Positions 33,378-42,873 of a DNA stretch of 61,203 nucleotides are shown piece after piece. Numbering within the stretch: position 1 is the first letter of the stretch; each line of letters begins with the position of its first letter. The translations under genes and the position numbers were made by a program. Source of the DNA: Sulfurovum sp. UBA7648 (GTDB lineage: Bacteria; Campylobacterota; Campylobacteria; Campylobacterales; Sulfurovaceae); contig DLIG01000021.1 of NCBI GenBank assembly GCA_002483605.1, positions 108,260 to 169,462 on the forward strand. Reading direction: 5' to 3'. The notes beneath the pieces are model-generated. The model had not been told where the DNA came from. It made no database searches and saw nothing but the letters and a program-made list of their open reading frames with translations.

Positions 33378-34165
33378 TAGTTTTCTCCTAATGCAATTTC
33401 GGGATATGCAGAAGAACGAGTACCTTCTATCACTTTTGTTTTTGCACCTTTTACTGTATACACAAAAGATATTTTTGGCTCATCGGTATCATTTTTGCTT
33501 GCTCGGTGCAGCAAAAGAGAGTGAAATATGACAACATCGCCTTTGTGCAGTCTTGTCGAAGCCTTTGTTTTGATCAATGGTATATTGCTATCGCAATCTT
33601 CTTTAAAATACTCTTTTTCGTCAAATTGGTCTGGATTAAATTTCATTCTATGGCTGCCTGGAATAAACTCAAGTACACCGTTCTGGGTATATTCATCTCC
33701 TAAAGCAAGCCAAATGCTTACTAGATTGTTATCGCTGTAATGCCAATATCTTCTATCTTGGTGCCATCTTGTTTGGGTGCTGACGTGAGGCATTTTAGTC
33801 ATGATGGAATTGTGATGAGCAAGTGTTATCACTACCTTGTCATTTAATATCTGCTCTAATACGGGACGAATGTTTGTATCTTCCATCCACTCTTTGAATA
33901 CTATATCTCGCCCATAAACTTGTCTTAAGCGGCGCACAGGAGCATCTTCTTCTTGCGGCATACTGCTATAGTCAGAAACGTCTGATCGGTATTCTTTGGA
34001 TTTTGCATCATATCCGATCTCGGTCTCAATAGGTTCAATGCGATGTTTTAAATGAGCTTTTGCTATGTCGAGTATGGCATCGCATTGTTTACTGGGTGCA
34101 AAATTTGGCAGAACCAAAAAACCATCTTGTCTAAATTGTGCCAGTTGTTCGTCTGTTAGTATCAT
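33377..34165 (-). CDS. phytanoyl-CoA dioxygenase (PhyH) family protein
   Basis: 262 residues; an Fe(II)/2-oxoglutarate oxygenase. LTDEQLAQFRQDGFLVLPNF opens it as in PhyH. Iron ligands are His-x-Asp in WHQDRRYWHY (about 133-136) and a late His in FHSLLLHRASKND (about 218-230), with an Arg shortly after expected for 2-oxoglutarate. Relatives hydroxylate lipids, ectoine or small metabolites; the substrate here is unknown. Its stop overlaps the next gene's start. Confidence 0.88.
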   Translation of the reverse strand: MILTDEQLAQFRQDGFLVLPNFAPSKQCDAILDIAKAHLKHRIEPIETEIGYDAKSKEYRSDVSDYSSMPQEEDAPVRRLRQVYGRDIVFKEWMEDTNIRPVLEQILNDKVVITLAHHNSIMTKMPHVSTQTRWHQDRRYWHYSDNNLVSIWLALGDEYTQNGVLEFIPGSHRMKFNPDQFDEKEYFKEDCDSNIPLIKTKASTRLHKGDVVIFHSLLLHRASKNDTDEPKISFVYTVKGAKTKVIEGTRSSAYPEIALGEN

Positions 34166-34211
34166 ATTTTTCTACTTTAGTTAAAATTAGCAATATTATA
34201 ATCCATTTTGT

Positions 34212-34553
34212 TTAAAGCGTGATATTCTCTATGAGTTCTATATCACCTTTGCGAATTATAAGCGCATCGATACTAAAAGCCATATCAAGTTTGCGTTCTT
34301 TTATATAGTAATAAGCAGAGTTTATGACTTTACGAAGTTTTGTCGGCGTTATATTGTATATAGGATCAAAATCCGCTCCGGCACTTTTGACCTCTATAAA
34401 ATGCAGCACACTGTTTTTCGAAGCGATGATATCTATCTCTCCTAGTTTGCGCGCATAATAGTTTCTTTCTATTATGCTAAAATTATTTTGCTCCAAGAAC
34501 TTGGTAGCCAGTGTTTCGTTCGCATTTCCTATTGAAGTGTTATTTTGTGTCAT
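34212..34553 (-). CDS. yraN: YraN/UPF0102 endonuclease-like protein
   Basis: 113 residues from ATG 34553; an in-frame TTG at 34571 would add six. GNANETLATKFLEQNNFSIIERNYYARKLGEIDIIASKNSVLHFIEVKSAG covers the RecB-like fold with GEIDII and EVKS catalytic residues. This family is used for DNA processing or repair, not well defined. Its start overlaps the molybdoenzyme's last codons by 14 bases, so the two are coupled. In C. jejuni, as I recall, it lies between hom and trxA. Confidence 0.88.
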   Translation of the reverse strand: MTQNNTSIGNANETLATKFLEQNNFSIIERNYYARKLGEIDIIASKNSVLHFIEVKSAGADFDPIYNITPTKLRKVINSAYYYIKERKLDMAFSIDALIIRKGDIELIENITL

Positions 34554-36636
34554 ATTGGGGGATGACCTCAACTTTGAGTGATTTGAATTTCGCTGTCATC
34601 ACAAGCTCGTCACATTTGTCCCCAAATAGCATATTGATATTCGACGCAGCATGATGAAATGTGCAAAACAATGTTTTGGCCCTAACTTTATCGGTATATT
34701 TTACGCCCAAAGGTTTGCTTGAGCCGTATTTTGTTCTTAATACTACTAAATTGCTTCCAAAGATCTCTTCAGCTTCCAGAGGAGCTAAGAGCACATCTTG
34801 GCTGTATTGATCATTTAGCCTAGGACTTTCTCTGGTTTGCGCTGCGTTGTTATAATGTACTAGAGTTCGTCCCGTAGTAAGATAGTAGCCATTCAAGCTA
34901 TCATCATAAAATTTTTTCTCCAAGATCTCTTGCACCATACCGCGAATTTTATATTGATGATAGTGAAATTCTCCCAAACCATCTGAAGTACGGAAATCTA
35001 ATAAATGAAGCACAGGCGTATCTTCATGATGGATAGGCCACTGCATACCTCTTTTGCGGTGTCTCTCTAACCTATAATATTTAGCTCCTGAAAATCTGCG
35101 ATGTGCAACTTCTGTTACCTCGTTCCATACCTCTTCGCTATTATTGTATTTGAAGTCTCCACCCATTTTTTGGTCTATCATCATGAGCACTTCCCAATCA
35201 TCAGGCAAAGGAGACTCTACAAGAGGCTGCGATAGATGAAGTCTTCTCATTGCATTGACATAAACCCCGGTTTTTTCGTATGCACTTCTCACGCCTATAA
35301 CAATATCGGCAGCTTTTGCTATCTCGGTCATAAATAACTCTTGCACCATTATAAATTCAAGATTGTTTAGAGCTTTTTCTATCTTGTTTTGATTCGGGTG
35401 AATATGGGCTATATCCTCGCCCACATTTATAATTGCTTTGATATTTCCTTTCAACATCTCATCGATCAGTTGAGGAGTCATAAGCCCTTCAGCCTCAGGT
35501 TTTTGATAATCAGGAGCAAAATATGGCAAACAACCCATATCGCAAGCGCCCTGCACATTGTTTTGTCCCCTTAATGGCATTAATCCCGCACCGCTTTTTC
35601 CTATATTCCCAGTCATCATAGCTAGGTGCGTTATTGCCATCACGGCATATGATCCGTCAATATGTTCTGTTATGCCAAGTCCCCAAAATATCATAGATTT
35701 TTTAACCGCATATTCACGGGCGATATTCGGTATCATTTTTGCCAAATATTCATATCCCTCTATCTCTTTGCAAAATGCAGGATTGGCATAAGGATCATTT
35801 AAAATCTTGGTTTTAAATTCTTCAAATCCTTTTGTGCGGTGAGCTAAAAAATTTTCGTCATACAGTTCTTCATTTATAATAACGTAAGCCATCATATTTA
35901 GTATAAGCAGGTTGGCTTCATACGGTATGATACATTGATGTTTGGCGAATTTGGACAGTTTGGTATGACGTACATCAATAAGGGCTAAATTATTGTGTGT
36001 CTTTGCCATGTCAACTATGCGATTTGCTATGATAGGATGAGCTTCTATGGTATTTGAGCCGATCACTACCATAAATTCGCACTCGTAAATGTCATTATAC
36101 GGATTGGTTGCAGCGCCCTCTCCGATAGTGGTTCTCATGCCTTTTAAACTAGGAGAATGGCAGACTCTAGCACAATTGTCTATGTGCGGAGAGTCCATGC
36201 TTTGTCTGCAAAATTTTTGTAGCAGATATGCGCTTTCGCAATTAGTCCTAGCCCCGCCTATCGCACAAAAGCTTTCACCGCCATAGACGGATTTGATCTC
36301 TTTTAATTTCAGTGCGGCAATTGTGGTTGCAGTATCTATGTTGCATTTGTAATAAATATCATCATATTCTTCAACTTTTGAGGCTACGATATTGTAGATG
36401 GCGTCATTCTTTGCAAGAAAAGATTTTCTTATAAGCGGCGTGGTAATTCTATTGCTGGAATTTACAAAATCATATCCGCTTTTGCCTTTGATACACAGTT
36501 TGCCTTGGCTGACTACGCCGTCTTTGTGGGCAAATATTTTTTGGATCTTGTTGTCTTCTACGATTCCGACTATATCGCATCCGACTCCGCAATAAGTACA
36601 GACGCTTTCTATCTCTTTTGTGTTAGTATGCGGCAT
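34540..36636 (-). CDS. formate dehydrogenase-like molybdenum oxidoreductase, Cys form
   Basis: 698 residues, close to E. coli FdhF. N-terminal 4Fe-4S ligands C13, C16, C20, C48 (CTYCGVGC...GKLCIKGK). FCAIGGARTNCESAYLLQKF then NCARVCHSPS, where C159 takes the place of the selenocysteine of FdhF. IGSNTIEAHPI, GLGITEHIDGSYA, PLRGQNNVQGACDMG and the C-terminal pterin domain (YLTTGRTLVHYNN) follow. No Tat signal and no adjacent electron-transfer subunit, so a cytoplasmic stand-alone enzyme is likely. Its natural substrate, formate or another, is unproved. Confidence 0.88.
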   Translation of the reverse strand: MPHTNTKEIESVCTYCGVGCDIVGIVEDNKIQKIFAHKDGVVSQGKLCIKGKSGYDFVNSSNRITTPLIRKSFLAKNDAIYNIVASKVEEYDDIYYKCNIDTATTIAALKLKEIKSVYGGESFCAIGGARTNCESAYLLQKFCRQSMDSPHIDNCARVCHSPSLKGMRTTIGEGAATNPYNDIYECEFMVVIGSNTIEAHPIIANRIVDMAKTHNNLALIDVRHTKLSKFAKHQCIIPYEANLLILNMMAYVIINEELYDENFLAHRTKGFEEFKTKILNDPYANPAFCKEIEGYEYLAKMIPNIAREYAVKKSMIFWGLGITEHIDGSYAVMAITHLAMMTGNIGKSGAGLMPLRGQNNVQGACDMGCLPYFAPDYQKPEAEGLMTPQLIDEMLKGNIKAIINVGEDIAHIHPNQNKIEKALNNLEFIMVQELFMTEIAKAADIVIGVRSAYEKTGVYVNAMRRLHLSQPLVESPLPDDWEVLMMIDQKMGGDFKYNNSEEVWNEVTEVAHRRFSGAKYYRLERHRKRGMQWPIHHEDTPVLHLLDFRTSDGLGEFHYHQYKIRGMVQEILEKKFYDDSLNGYYLTTGRTLVHYNNAAQTRESPRLNDQYSQDVLLAPLEAEEIFGSNLVVLRTKYGSSKPLGVKYTDKVRAKTLFCTFHHAASNINMLFGDKCDELVMTAKFKSLKVEVIPQYDTK

Positions 36637-36641
36637 AATGA

Positions 36642-37139
36642 TTACTTGAAATTCCCAAATACTAGCGGCGCATTAAGTTCCAATGTGCGTACTTCGGCTA
36701 TTACTTTTTGCAGGTCATCTATCTTTGCTCCGCTAACTCGTACTTCATCTCCTTGAATGGATGGCGTAACTTTGAGCTTAAGATCTTTAATGGCTTTGAC
36801 TATTTTTTTGGCTTCATCTTGTTCTATGCTGTCAACTATACGGTAGATAAATTTGACATTACCTCCGCTTATACCTTCACTTTTTACTTCTTGAAGCGCT
36901 TTACCGGCTATATTTCGTTTGATCAATTTTGCTATAAGTATATCTTTTAGAGCGTCTATTTTTTGTTCGCTTGAGCTGCTTAATGTAACCGTTTTTGCTT
37001 TTTCATTTAGCTCAATGTCAGCTATTAAGCCTTTGAAATCAAATCTCGTATCCACCTCTTTTTTTGCTTGAATGATAGCATTTTTCATCTCCATCATATC
37101 CAGCTTGGCTGATATATCAAAATAGTGGTCTTTTGCCAT
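36642..37139 (-). CDS. yajQ: YajQ family nucleotide-binding protein
   Basis: 165 residues, full length. DHYFDISAKLDMMEMKNAI opens it; DTRFDFKG, the K-I-DALKDIL helix, GISGGNVKFIYRIVD and KVTPSIQGDEVRVSGAKIDDLQKVI are family hallmarks. Members bind c-di-GMP in some species; in Campylobacterota the role is not settled. It starts upstream of the molybdoenzyme in the same direction, 5 bases apart. Confidence 0.95.
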   Translation of the reverse strand: MAKDHYFDISAKLDMMEMKNAIIQAKKEVDTRFDFKGLIADIELNEKAKTVTLSSSSEQKIDALKDILIAKLIKRNIAGKALQEVKSEGISGGNVKFIYRIVDSIEQDEAKKIVKAIKDLKLKVTPSIQGDEVRVSGAKIDDLQKVIAEVRTLELNAPLVFGNFK

Positions 37140-37293
37140 TTTTCCCTCTCATTGAATAGTAAATCATTTTATTATACCTCTCTAAACTTTGAAAAAAGAT
37201 AAAATTTGACTTTTATAAAATTATGTGATACTATTTAAGGATATTGATATATTTAAATTAGTGTACAGTATAACTCACATAAGGAGGGTTTAT

Positions 37294-38280
37294 ATGGTTT
37301 ACTATAGAAAAGAAGATGATAGCATAGTGTGTCTGCTGTGTCGTCATTATTGCAAACTCAAAGAAGGCCAGGTTGGCATATGCGGTATCAATACAAACGA
37401 AAACGGAAAACATAAAAACTTGGTGTATGGGCATCCTGTTGCAATACACGTAGATCCTGTTGAAAAAAAACCTTTATACCATTTTTTACCAGGGACAAGA
37501 GTACTTTCATTCGGTACCATCGGATGTAATTTTAAATGTCCTTTTTGCCAAAACTGGGATATCTCTCAAGAGAAAGAGATAAACAAAAACATAGAAGTAA
37601 CTCCTGAGCAAATGGTCTCTCTTGCATTCGAACAAAATGCACAATCAATCGCATATACCTATAATGAGCCTACAACTTTCTATCCGTATGCCAAAGATGT
37701 TGGCATGATAGCAAAAACACGCGGGCTAAAAAATATTTTTGTAAGTAACGGCTACGAATCTCCAGAAGTTATAGAAGATATGGCCAGCTGGGTTGATGCG
37801 GCAAATATCGATCTGAAAAGCTGGAATGATGAGTATTACAAAAAATCGCTAAAAGGTGGGTTGGAAGAGGTAAAAGATACTCTAAGAAGAATGGTTGCCA
37901 AAGGAATATGGGTAGAGGTTACGACACTGCTCATAGAAGGCGAAAATGATAGCGATCAGGATTTACACGCAATGTCATCTTTTATCGCCAATGACTTAGG
38001 CAAACATGTTCCATGGCATCTAAGTGCTTTTTATCCTCAATATAAAATGCTTGATCATGAAAGAACAAAACTGGAAACATTACAGCGCGCAGAGAAAATC
38101 GGCAAAGAAGCAGGATTAAAATATATTTATCTAGGCAATGTGCCAGTAAAAAGCGATACTTATTGTTCGCATTGTAATGAATTGCTTATAGATAGAACAG
38201 CTTATATGGTTGATTCAAACAAATTGAAAAACGGACACTGTCCTAAGTGCGATAATAAGATCGAGGGGGTCTGGAAATGA
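37294..38280 (+). CDS. amrS: AmmeMemoRadiSam system radical SAM enzyme
   Basis: 328 residues from ATG 37294, with AAGGAGG at 37281-37287. Radical-SAM motif C78-x3-C82-x2-C85 (GCNFKCPFCQNWDIS). Extra Cys lie before it (C13, C16, C20, C30) and a CxxC...CxxC zinc ribbon closes the protein (YCSHCNELL...GHCPKCDNK). PVEKKPLYHFLPGTRVLSFG and YTYNEPTTFYPYAKD are strong family marks. It overlaps the MEMO gene by ATGA. The third partner, AMMECR1, is not in the window. The reaction is unknown to me. Confidence 0.92.
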   Translation: MVYYRKEDDSIVCLLCRHYCKLKEGQVGICGINTNENGKHKNLVYGHPVAIHVDPVEKKPLYHFLPGTRVLSFGTIGCNFKCPFCQNWDISQEKEINKNIEVTPEQMVSLAFEQNAQSIAYTYNEPTTFYPYAKDVGMIAKTRGLKNIFVSNGYESPEVIEDMASWVDAANIDLKSWNDEYYKKSLKGGLEEVKDTLRRMVAKGIWVEVTTLLIEGENDSDQDLHAMSSFIANDLGKHVPWHLSAFYPQYKMLDHERTKLETLQRAEKIGKEAGLKYIYLGNVPVKSDTYCSHCNELLIDRTAYMVDSNKLKNGHCPKCDNKIEGVWK

Positions 38281-39077
38281 ATATAAGAAAAAGCGCAGTT
38301 TCCGGACAATTTTATCCGGAAGATGCAAAAGATATTAGTTTAATGTTTGAACATTACAATCAAATATTAGATACCCACCTGAGTGATAAAGCATTATTTG
38401 ATAAAAAGCCAAGAGCTATTATCGTACCGCATGCAGGATATATTTATTCTGCGTTTACGGCCAATATCGCTTTTAGACTATTAAAAAATACGAATGCAAA
38501 ACGAATAGTCGTGATAGGTCCTAGTCATCGTGTTTTTCTAAGAGGAACCAGTATATCAGATTTTGATGATTACGAAACTCCATTTGGTATGATTGAAATA
38601 GATAAAATTTTTGTCCATGAGCTTAGAAACAAATTTGGACTCGATTTTATACCAGAGGCTCACAGAGAACACAGTACGGAGGTACAGATGCCTTTTGTGA
38701 AAACATACGTCGAGGAAGCTTCGGTAGTAGAATTGGTTTATGGCGATGAAGATCCGGCAAGTCTGGCAAAAGTTATCGAGTATTTATTGAATGATCCTCA
38801 AACCGTAGTAGTCATTAGTACTGATTTGAGTCACTATCATGATATCAATAAAGCAAATAAACTTGATAATATATGCCTAAATGCTATAGAAAACTTAGAT
38901 ACTGATATGCTGCATCAAGGATGCGAAGCATGCGGCAAGATAGGCATCGAAGCAATGCTGATGGCTGCTAAGACAAAAAAACTTAAGCCCATAATGCTTG
39001 ATTATCGTACCAGTGCGGATGTCAGCAAGGATGAGTCACAAGTTGTCGGTTATATGAGTGCTGCTTTTATAGGATGA
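38277..39077 (+). CDS. amrB: AmmeMemoRadiSam system protein B (MEMO1 family)
   Basis: 266 residues. RKSAVSGQFYPED opens the protein as in this family; IIVPHAGYIYSAFTANIAFRLL, VVIGPSHRVFLRG, EHSTEVQMPFVKTY, VVISTDLSHYHD carry the conserved His residues that form an extradiol-dioxygenase-like metal site. The overlap with amrS shows they are made together. Human MEMO1 binds iron/copper, but bacterial activity is not established to my knowledge. Confidence 0.94.
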   Translation: MNIRKSAVSGQFYPEDAKDISLMFEHYNQILDTHLSDKALFDKKPRAIIVPHAGYIYSAFTANIAFRLLKNTNAKRIVVIGPSHRVFLRGTSISDFDDYETPFGMIEIDKIFVHELRNKFGLDFIPEAHREHSTEVQMPFVKTYVEEASVVELVYGDEDPASLAKVIEYLLNDPQTVVVISTDLSHYHDINKANKLDNICLNAIENLDTDMLHQGCEACGKIGIEAMLMAAKTKKLKPIMLDYRTSADVSKDESQVVGYMSAAFIG

Positions 39078-39081
39078 AAAA

Positions 39082-39696
39082 ATGAACAATATGCAAGATC
39101 TAGTGGATTACATGGTTTTAAGAGGTGTTTTGCATACATCGCGTATCATAAATGCATTTTGGGATATAGACAGGAAGTATTTTGTGCCAGAACAGTTTGC
39201 CGAACATATTTATATTGATGCTCCACTTCCAATCGGAAAAAATCAGACAATATCCCAGCCATCTACAGTGGCCTTTATGCTAGAACAGCTGGCACCAAAA
39301 GAAGGGAACGATATCCTGGATATCGGTTCCGGTTCTGGATGGACTACTTCTTTGCTTTGTCATATAGTTGGACAAAATGGGAGGGTGACCGGTCTTGAGA
39401 GAGTAGATGAACTTGTAGAGCAGGGTAAGAAAAATCTTGCTCAATTTAATTTTGGAGATCATTGCGGCATTCAAAAAGCAGGTAAAGAGCTCGGAATACC
39501 AAATCAAAAGTTTGATAGAATACTTGTATCAGCCAGTGCGGATGAGATACCTACTGTTTTGTTTGATCAGCTAAAAATCGGCGGCATATTGGTAGTGCCT
39601 GTGCAAAACTCTATATTTAGATTTGAAAAAATTTCAGATGACAATATCAAAAGAGATGAGTATAAAGGATTTGCTTTTGTGCCATTGATAGTGTAA
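39082..39696 (+). CDS. pcm: protein-L-isoaspartate O-methyltransferase
   Basis: 204 residues. Repairs isoaspartyl residues in damaged proteins using SAM. DRKYFVPEQFAEHIYIDAPLPIGKNQTISQPSTVAFMLEQL holds the substrate loop with SQPS; DILDIGSGSGWTTSLL (about 74-89) is the SAM-binding loop; RILVSASADEIPTVLFDQLKIGGILVVPVQ is the rest of the core. It starts 4 bases after the MEMO gene, so it is the third gene of this operon. Confidence 0.93.
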   Translation: MNNMQDLVDYMVLRGVLHTSRIINAFWDIDRKYFVPEQFAEHIYIDAPLPIGKNQTISQPSTVAFMLEQLAPKEGNDILDIGSGSGWTTSLLCHIVGQNGRVTGLERVDELVEQGKKNLAQFNFGDHCGIQKAGKELGIPNQKFDRILVSASADEIPTVLFDQLKIGGILVVPVQNSIFRFEKISDDNIKRDEYKGFAFVPLIV

Positions 39697-39769
39697 GATT
39701 TTTTTATCGTCAATGCTAGAAGTGCAAAACCAATAATAATGATAAATGATTTTGCAATCCGGTAAATAG

Positions 39770-40294
39770 TCAGAAAATATAAGATAGTGTAAACATGAAG
39801 ATATCAATCCCATCATTTGGTTCTACTATGCCGGCATTTGAATAATGCAGATATCTTGCATTAAAATCAAACGATTCCATTCTGATACCGATCCCGACAC
39901 GGTCTTCAAAGTTGAGATGAGATGAGAGATTGCGTCTTTTTATTTTAGTATCAGAGAGGCATGCTGCACCGATACCCCCTTCGATATAAGGATGGATAGG
40001 GTTTGATCTATCACCGAAATAATAGACAAAAACAGGTGAAAGAGCAATAGCGTATATCTCCTCGCTATCTTTTTCCCAATAATTGATCGAAGCTTCGTAA
40101 TAACCGCTAAGCCTGCCGTAATCGGTATCAAAAAATGTTTTATCAAATTTTTTTTTAGCACCTATGCGATAAATCCCTATATGATCTTTGCTTTCCCCGA
40201 TGCCAAGTGTGACTTCATCAACGAATCGTTCATTTCCGGCAAAAGCATTAATTGTAAAACAACATAAACCCAAAATTAAAACCCACTTTTTCAT
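39770..40294 (-). CDS. PagL-like lipid A 3-O-deacylase, outer membrane
   Basis: 174 residues, with a signal peptide (MKKWVLILGLCCFTINAFA). A small beta-barrel of alternating hydrophobic strands ends in Phe (FTLSYIF), as for outer-membrane proteins. HYSNAGIVEPNDGID (150-164) matches the PagL active site, H150 and S152 equal to its catalytic His-Ser. The catalytic Glu at the equivalent spacing (14 after His) is D164 here. The family removes a 3-hydroxy acyl chain from lipid A, altering the cell surface. Activity with Asp is uncertain. Confidence 0.82.
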   Translation of the reverse strand: MKKWVLILGLCCFTINAFAGNERFVDEVTLGIGESKDHIGIYRIGAKKKFDKTFFDTDYGRLSGYYEASINYWEKDSEEIYAIALSPVFVYYFGDRSNPIHPYIEGGIGAACLSDTKIKRRNLSSHLNFEDRVGIGIRMESFDFNARYLHYSNAGIVEPNDGIDIFMFTLSYIF

Positions 40295-40362
40295 ATTGAG
40301 ACCCTTCTTTTGTTTTAAATTGTAAAATTTAGAAATATTTTTTTAAGATATTGTACTTCATT

Positions 40363-42873
40363 TTAATATTTTTTCCATAGATATTCACCCCATTTGCGTA
40401 ACTCGATCAGGCTAAAGATCCATAATGAAAATAGGCCTATTATTGTAAGCGAATTACTATTTAGAGGAATTGTATTGAAGACATTTGAAAGTACATAAAT
40501 TGCAAACAGTTGGAGCAGCATCCCAATACTTATGCCGTAAAATATATACGGGTTTATCAGGAGTGATTTTTTGATATTTTTTAAAAAAGGTTCATGTTCT
40601 TTGAGTGATTGAAGTCCATTGATCCATGTGGCTATTACAAAGGCTGTAAAAAGTGTGGAGATCGCACTCTCTTTTCCGTAACGATCCAGCGTCCAAACAT
40701 ACAAAAAGAGCGCACTAAGACTAATTACTAGTGCGGCATAAAGTACACGAAGAATCTGCACCTTATCCAAAAACTGTTCGCGCAGTTTGGTCGGCGGTCT
40801 TTTCATTACATTTTCTTCATCTTTTAGGAATGGAAATGTTTTGTCCAATGCGCTGTCAGAAACAAGATTGATCCACAATATCTGTACCGGATAAAGCGGC
40901 AATGGGAGCGTCATCAAAATAGCACCTGTGATGAGTATCACTTCATCCAGGCTGGTAGAAACAAGAAAATATACCGCTTTGCGTATATTGCTGGCAATTG
41001 TACGTCCTTGTTTTATGGCATCAACAATTACAGAGAGATTATTGTCTGCAAGTACCATCTTAGCAGTTGATTTGGCCGCTTCACTCCCACTGCCCATACT
41101 TATACCCAAATCTGCTATTTTTAAAGCCGGAACATCATTGACCCCGTCTCCTGTGACCGCAACGATCTCTCCTTGTTTTTGTAAGCTTTTGACAATACGG
41201 TATTTATGTTCCGGGAGCACTCTTGCCCAAACAGTTGCTTTAGGCAAGAGTGCTTCAAGTTTCTCGTCATCCATTTGATCTAGATCTTTGCCTGAAATAA
41301 CAAGGTCACCATCTTTATAGATATCCACCATCCCAGCTACTGCTTTGGCTGTAATAGGGTCATCTCCCGTGATCATCATTACTTTGACACCTGCTTTTTG
41401 CGCAGTTTGTACTGCTTTTAAAACTTCTTCTTTGGGCGGATCTATAAAACCCACAAGACCAACGATCTCTATTTTCCAAGTATCTATATCATCTGAGATA
41501 TATTTTCCCGTACCCAAAGCTATAACCCTTAAGCCTTCTGAAGCCATTTTGTCATGTTCTTTTTTGAGAGTATTAAAATCTTTTGTATTTAAAGCAAATT
41601 TTTTAAGTGATTCAAAAGCACCTTTGACAAATATATTATGATCTTCATGGATAATATTAGAGCTTGCCATTAGTCTATATGTGGTATCAAAAGGATAGAT
41701 ATTAACCCTTGGATATTGTGCTCTGATACTTTTATATTCTTTGCCTACCCAGTGTGCCAAAGCAATATCTAGCGGATCGCCCTTGCCTCCTTCGTATTCA
41801 TTGGCTAATGCAGCGACAGTTTGTGTAAAAGTATCATGCAAAGAAAAAACCTCTTTGACTTTGAGTTTTCCTTCAGTAATAGTGCCTGTCTTATCTGAAG
41901 CTATTACTGTCGCGCTGCCCAAGGTTTCAACAGACGGCAAATGACGAATGTATACCTTTTTGACACTTAGCGTCATTGCGCCTATGGTGAGAACCAAAGT
42001 TACAACAATTGGCAAGCCTTCAGGCACTGCAGAGACAAGCTCAGCTATAACAAGATAAACGACTTCCAAGATCTCTCTTCCTTGCCGCAGTGCAAGAAAA
42101 GCCGTTACTGTAATTATTACAAGCAAAATAGACATATGTTTTTGGTTAAAAACCCCAAGGGCTTTGCTAAGCGGGGAATCGGCGGAATCTTCTTGTGCTC
42201 TGTTTGCAATGGAAGCTAGATATGTTTTGTCTGCAGTGAACACAATAAGTCCTTGGGCTTTGCCCTTGGTGACAGTAGTGCCCGAGAGTGCCATATTATG
42301 AAGCTCATATGGTTGTGTCTCTTTTGGCAGTACGAGCTCCGCATTTTTTTCAATAGGCATGGATTCGCCTGTGAGTATAGATTCGTCAACGACCAATCCG
42401 CTAGTATTCAAAAGCCGTATATCTGCAGGTACGATATCGCCTTCACTTAGTATAATGATATCTCCAGGTACAAGCTCTTCTGATGGGATAGCCAAAATTT
42501 GATTTTCGCGTTTAACGTGTGTTTTGCTTTGTGTAAGTTTTTTTAGTGCCTTAATGGAGACTAAGGCTTTTGTCTCCTGCCAAAATCCTATTAAAGAATT
42601 TATCAATATTATTATAAGTATCAATATACCTTCATTTGTATTCTTTAAAAAAAATGAAAGCAATGCAGCGACTACGAGTACATAAACCAAGGGGCTTTTA
42701 AACTGTGAAAGAAAAAGCATAAAATAATTATGTTTTTCTTCTTCAATTTCATTTCGTCCATACAGCAAAAGATTTGCCTGTGCTTTGCTGTGCTCAAGCC
42801 CTTGCTTTGAGGTTTCCAGCGTTTTTATCATAGATTCGATCGTTTCACTATGCGGATATGCAGGAATATTCAT
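40363..42873 (-). CDS. cation-transporting P-type ATPase (P2-like)
   Basis: 836 residues. N-terminal cation ATPase domain (SKAQANLLLYGRNEIEEEKHN), helices with LTGESMPIEKNAE (actuator TGES near 168-171), the PEGLP motif (284-288) in the transmembrane ion path, phosphorylated D327 in SDKTGTITEGK, KGAFESLK in the nucleotide domain, and MITGDDPITAKAVA, VTGDGVNDVPALKIADLGI in the hinge. PEGLP rather than CPC or PEALP suits Ca2+-type or H+-like transport, so the ion could be Ca2+; P2/P3 assignment needs alignment. No regulator lies adjacent. Confidence 0.92.
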   Translation of the reverse strand: MNIPAYPHSETIESMIKTLETSKQGLEHSKAQANLLLYGRNEIEEEKHNYFMLFLSQFKSPLVYVLVVAALLSFFLKNTNEGILILIIILINSLIGFWQETKALVSIKALKKLTQSKTHVKRENQILAIPSEELVPGDIIILSEGDIVPADIRLLNTSGLVVDESILTGESMPIEKNAELVLPKETQPYELHNMALSGTTVTKGKAQGLIVFTADKTYLASIANRAQEDSADSPLSKALGVFNQKHMSILLVIITVTAFLALRQGREILEVVYLVIAELVSAVPEGLPIVVTLVLTIGAMTLSVKKVYIRHLPSVETLGSATVIASDKTGTITEGKLKVKEVFSLHDTFTQTVAALANEYEGGKGDPLDIALAHWVGKEYKSIRAQYPRVNIYPFDTTYRLMASSNIIHEDHNIFVKGAFESLKKFALNTKDFNTLKKEHDKMASEGLRVIALGTGKYISDDIDTWKIEIVGLVGFIDPPKEEVLKAVQTAQKAGVKVMMITGDDPITAKAVAGMVDIYKDGDLVISGKDLDQMDDEKLEALLPKATVWARVLPEHKYRIVKSLQKQGEIVAVTGDGVNDVPALKIADLGISMGSGSEAAKSTAKMVLADNNLSVIVDAIKQGRTIASNIRKAVYFLVSTSLDEVILITGAILMTLPLPLYPVQILWINLVSDSALDKTFPFLKDEENVMKRPPTKLREQFLDKVQILRVLYAALVISLSALFLYVWTLDRYGKESAISTLFTAFVIATWINGLQSLKEHEPFLKNIKKSLLINPYIFYGISIGMLLQLFAIYVLSNVFNTIPLNSNSLTIIGLFSLWIFSLIELRKWGEYLWKKY

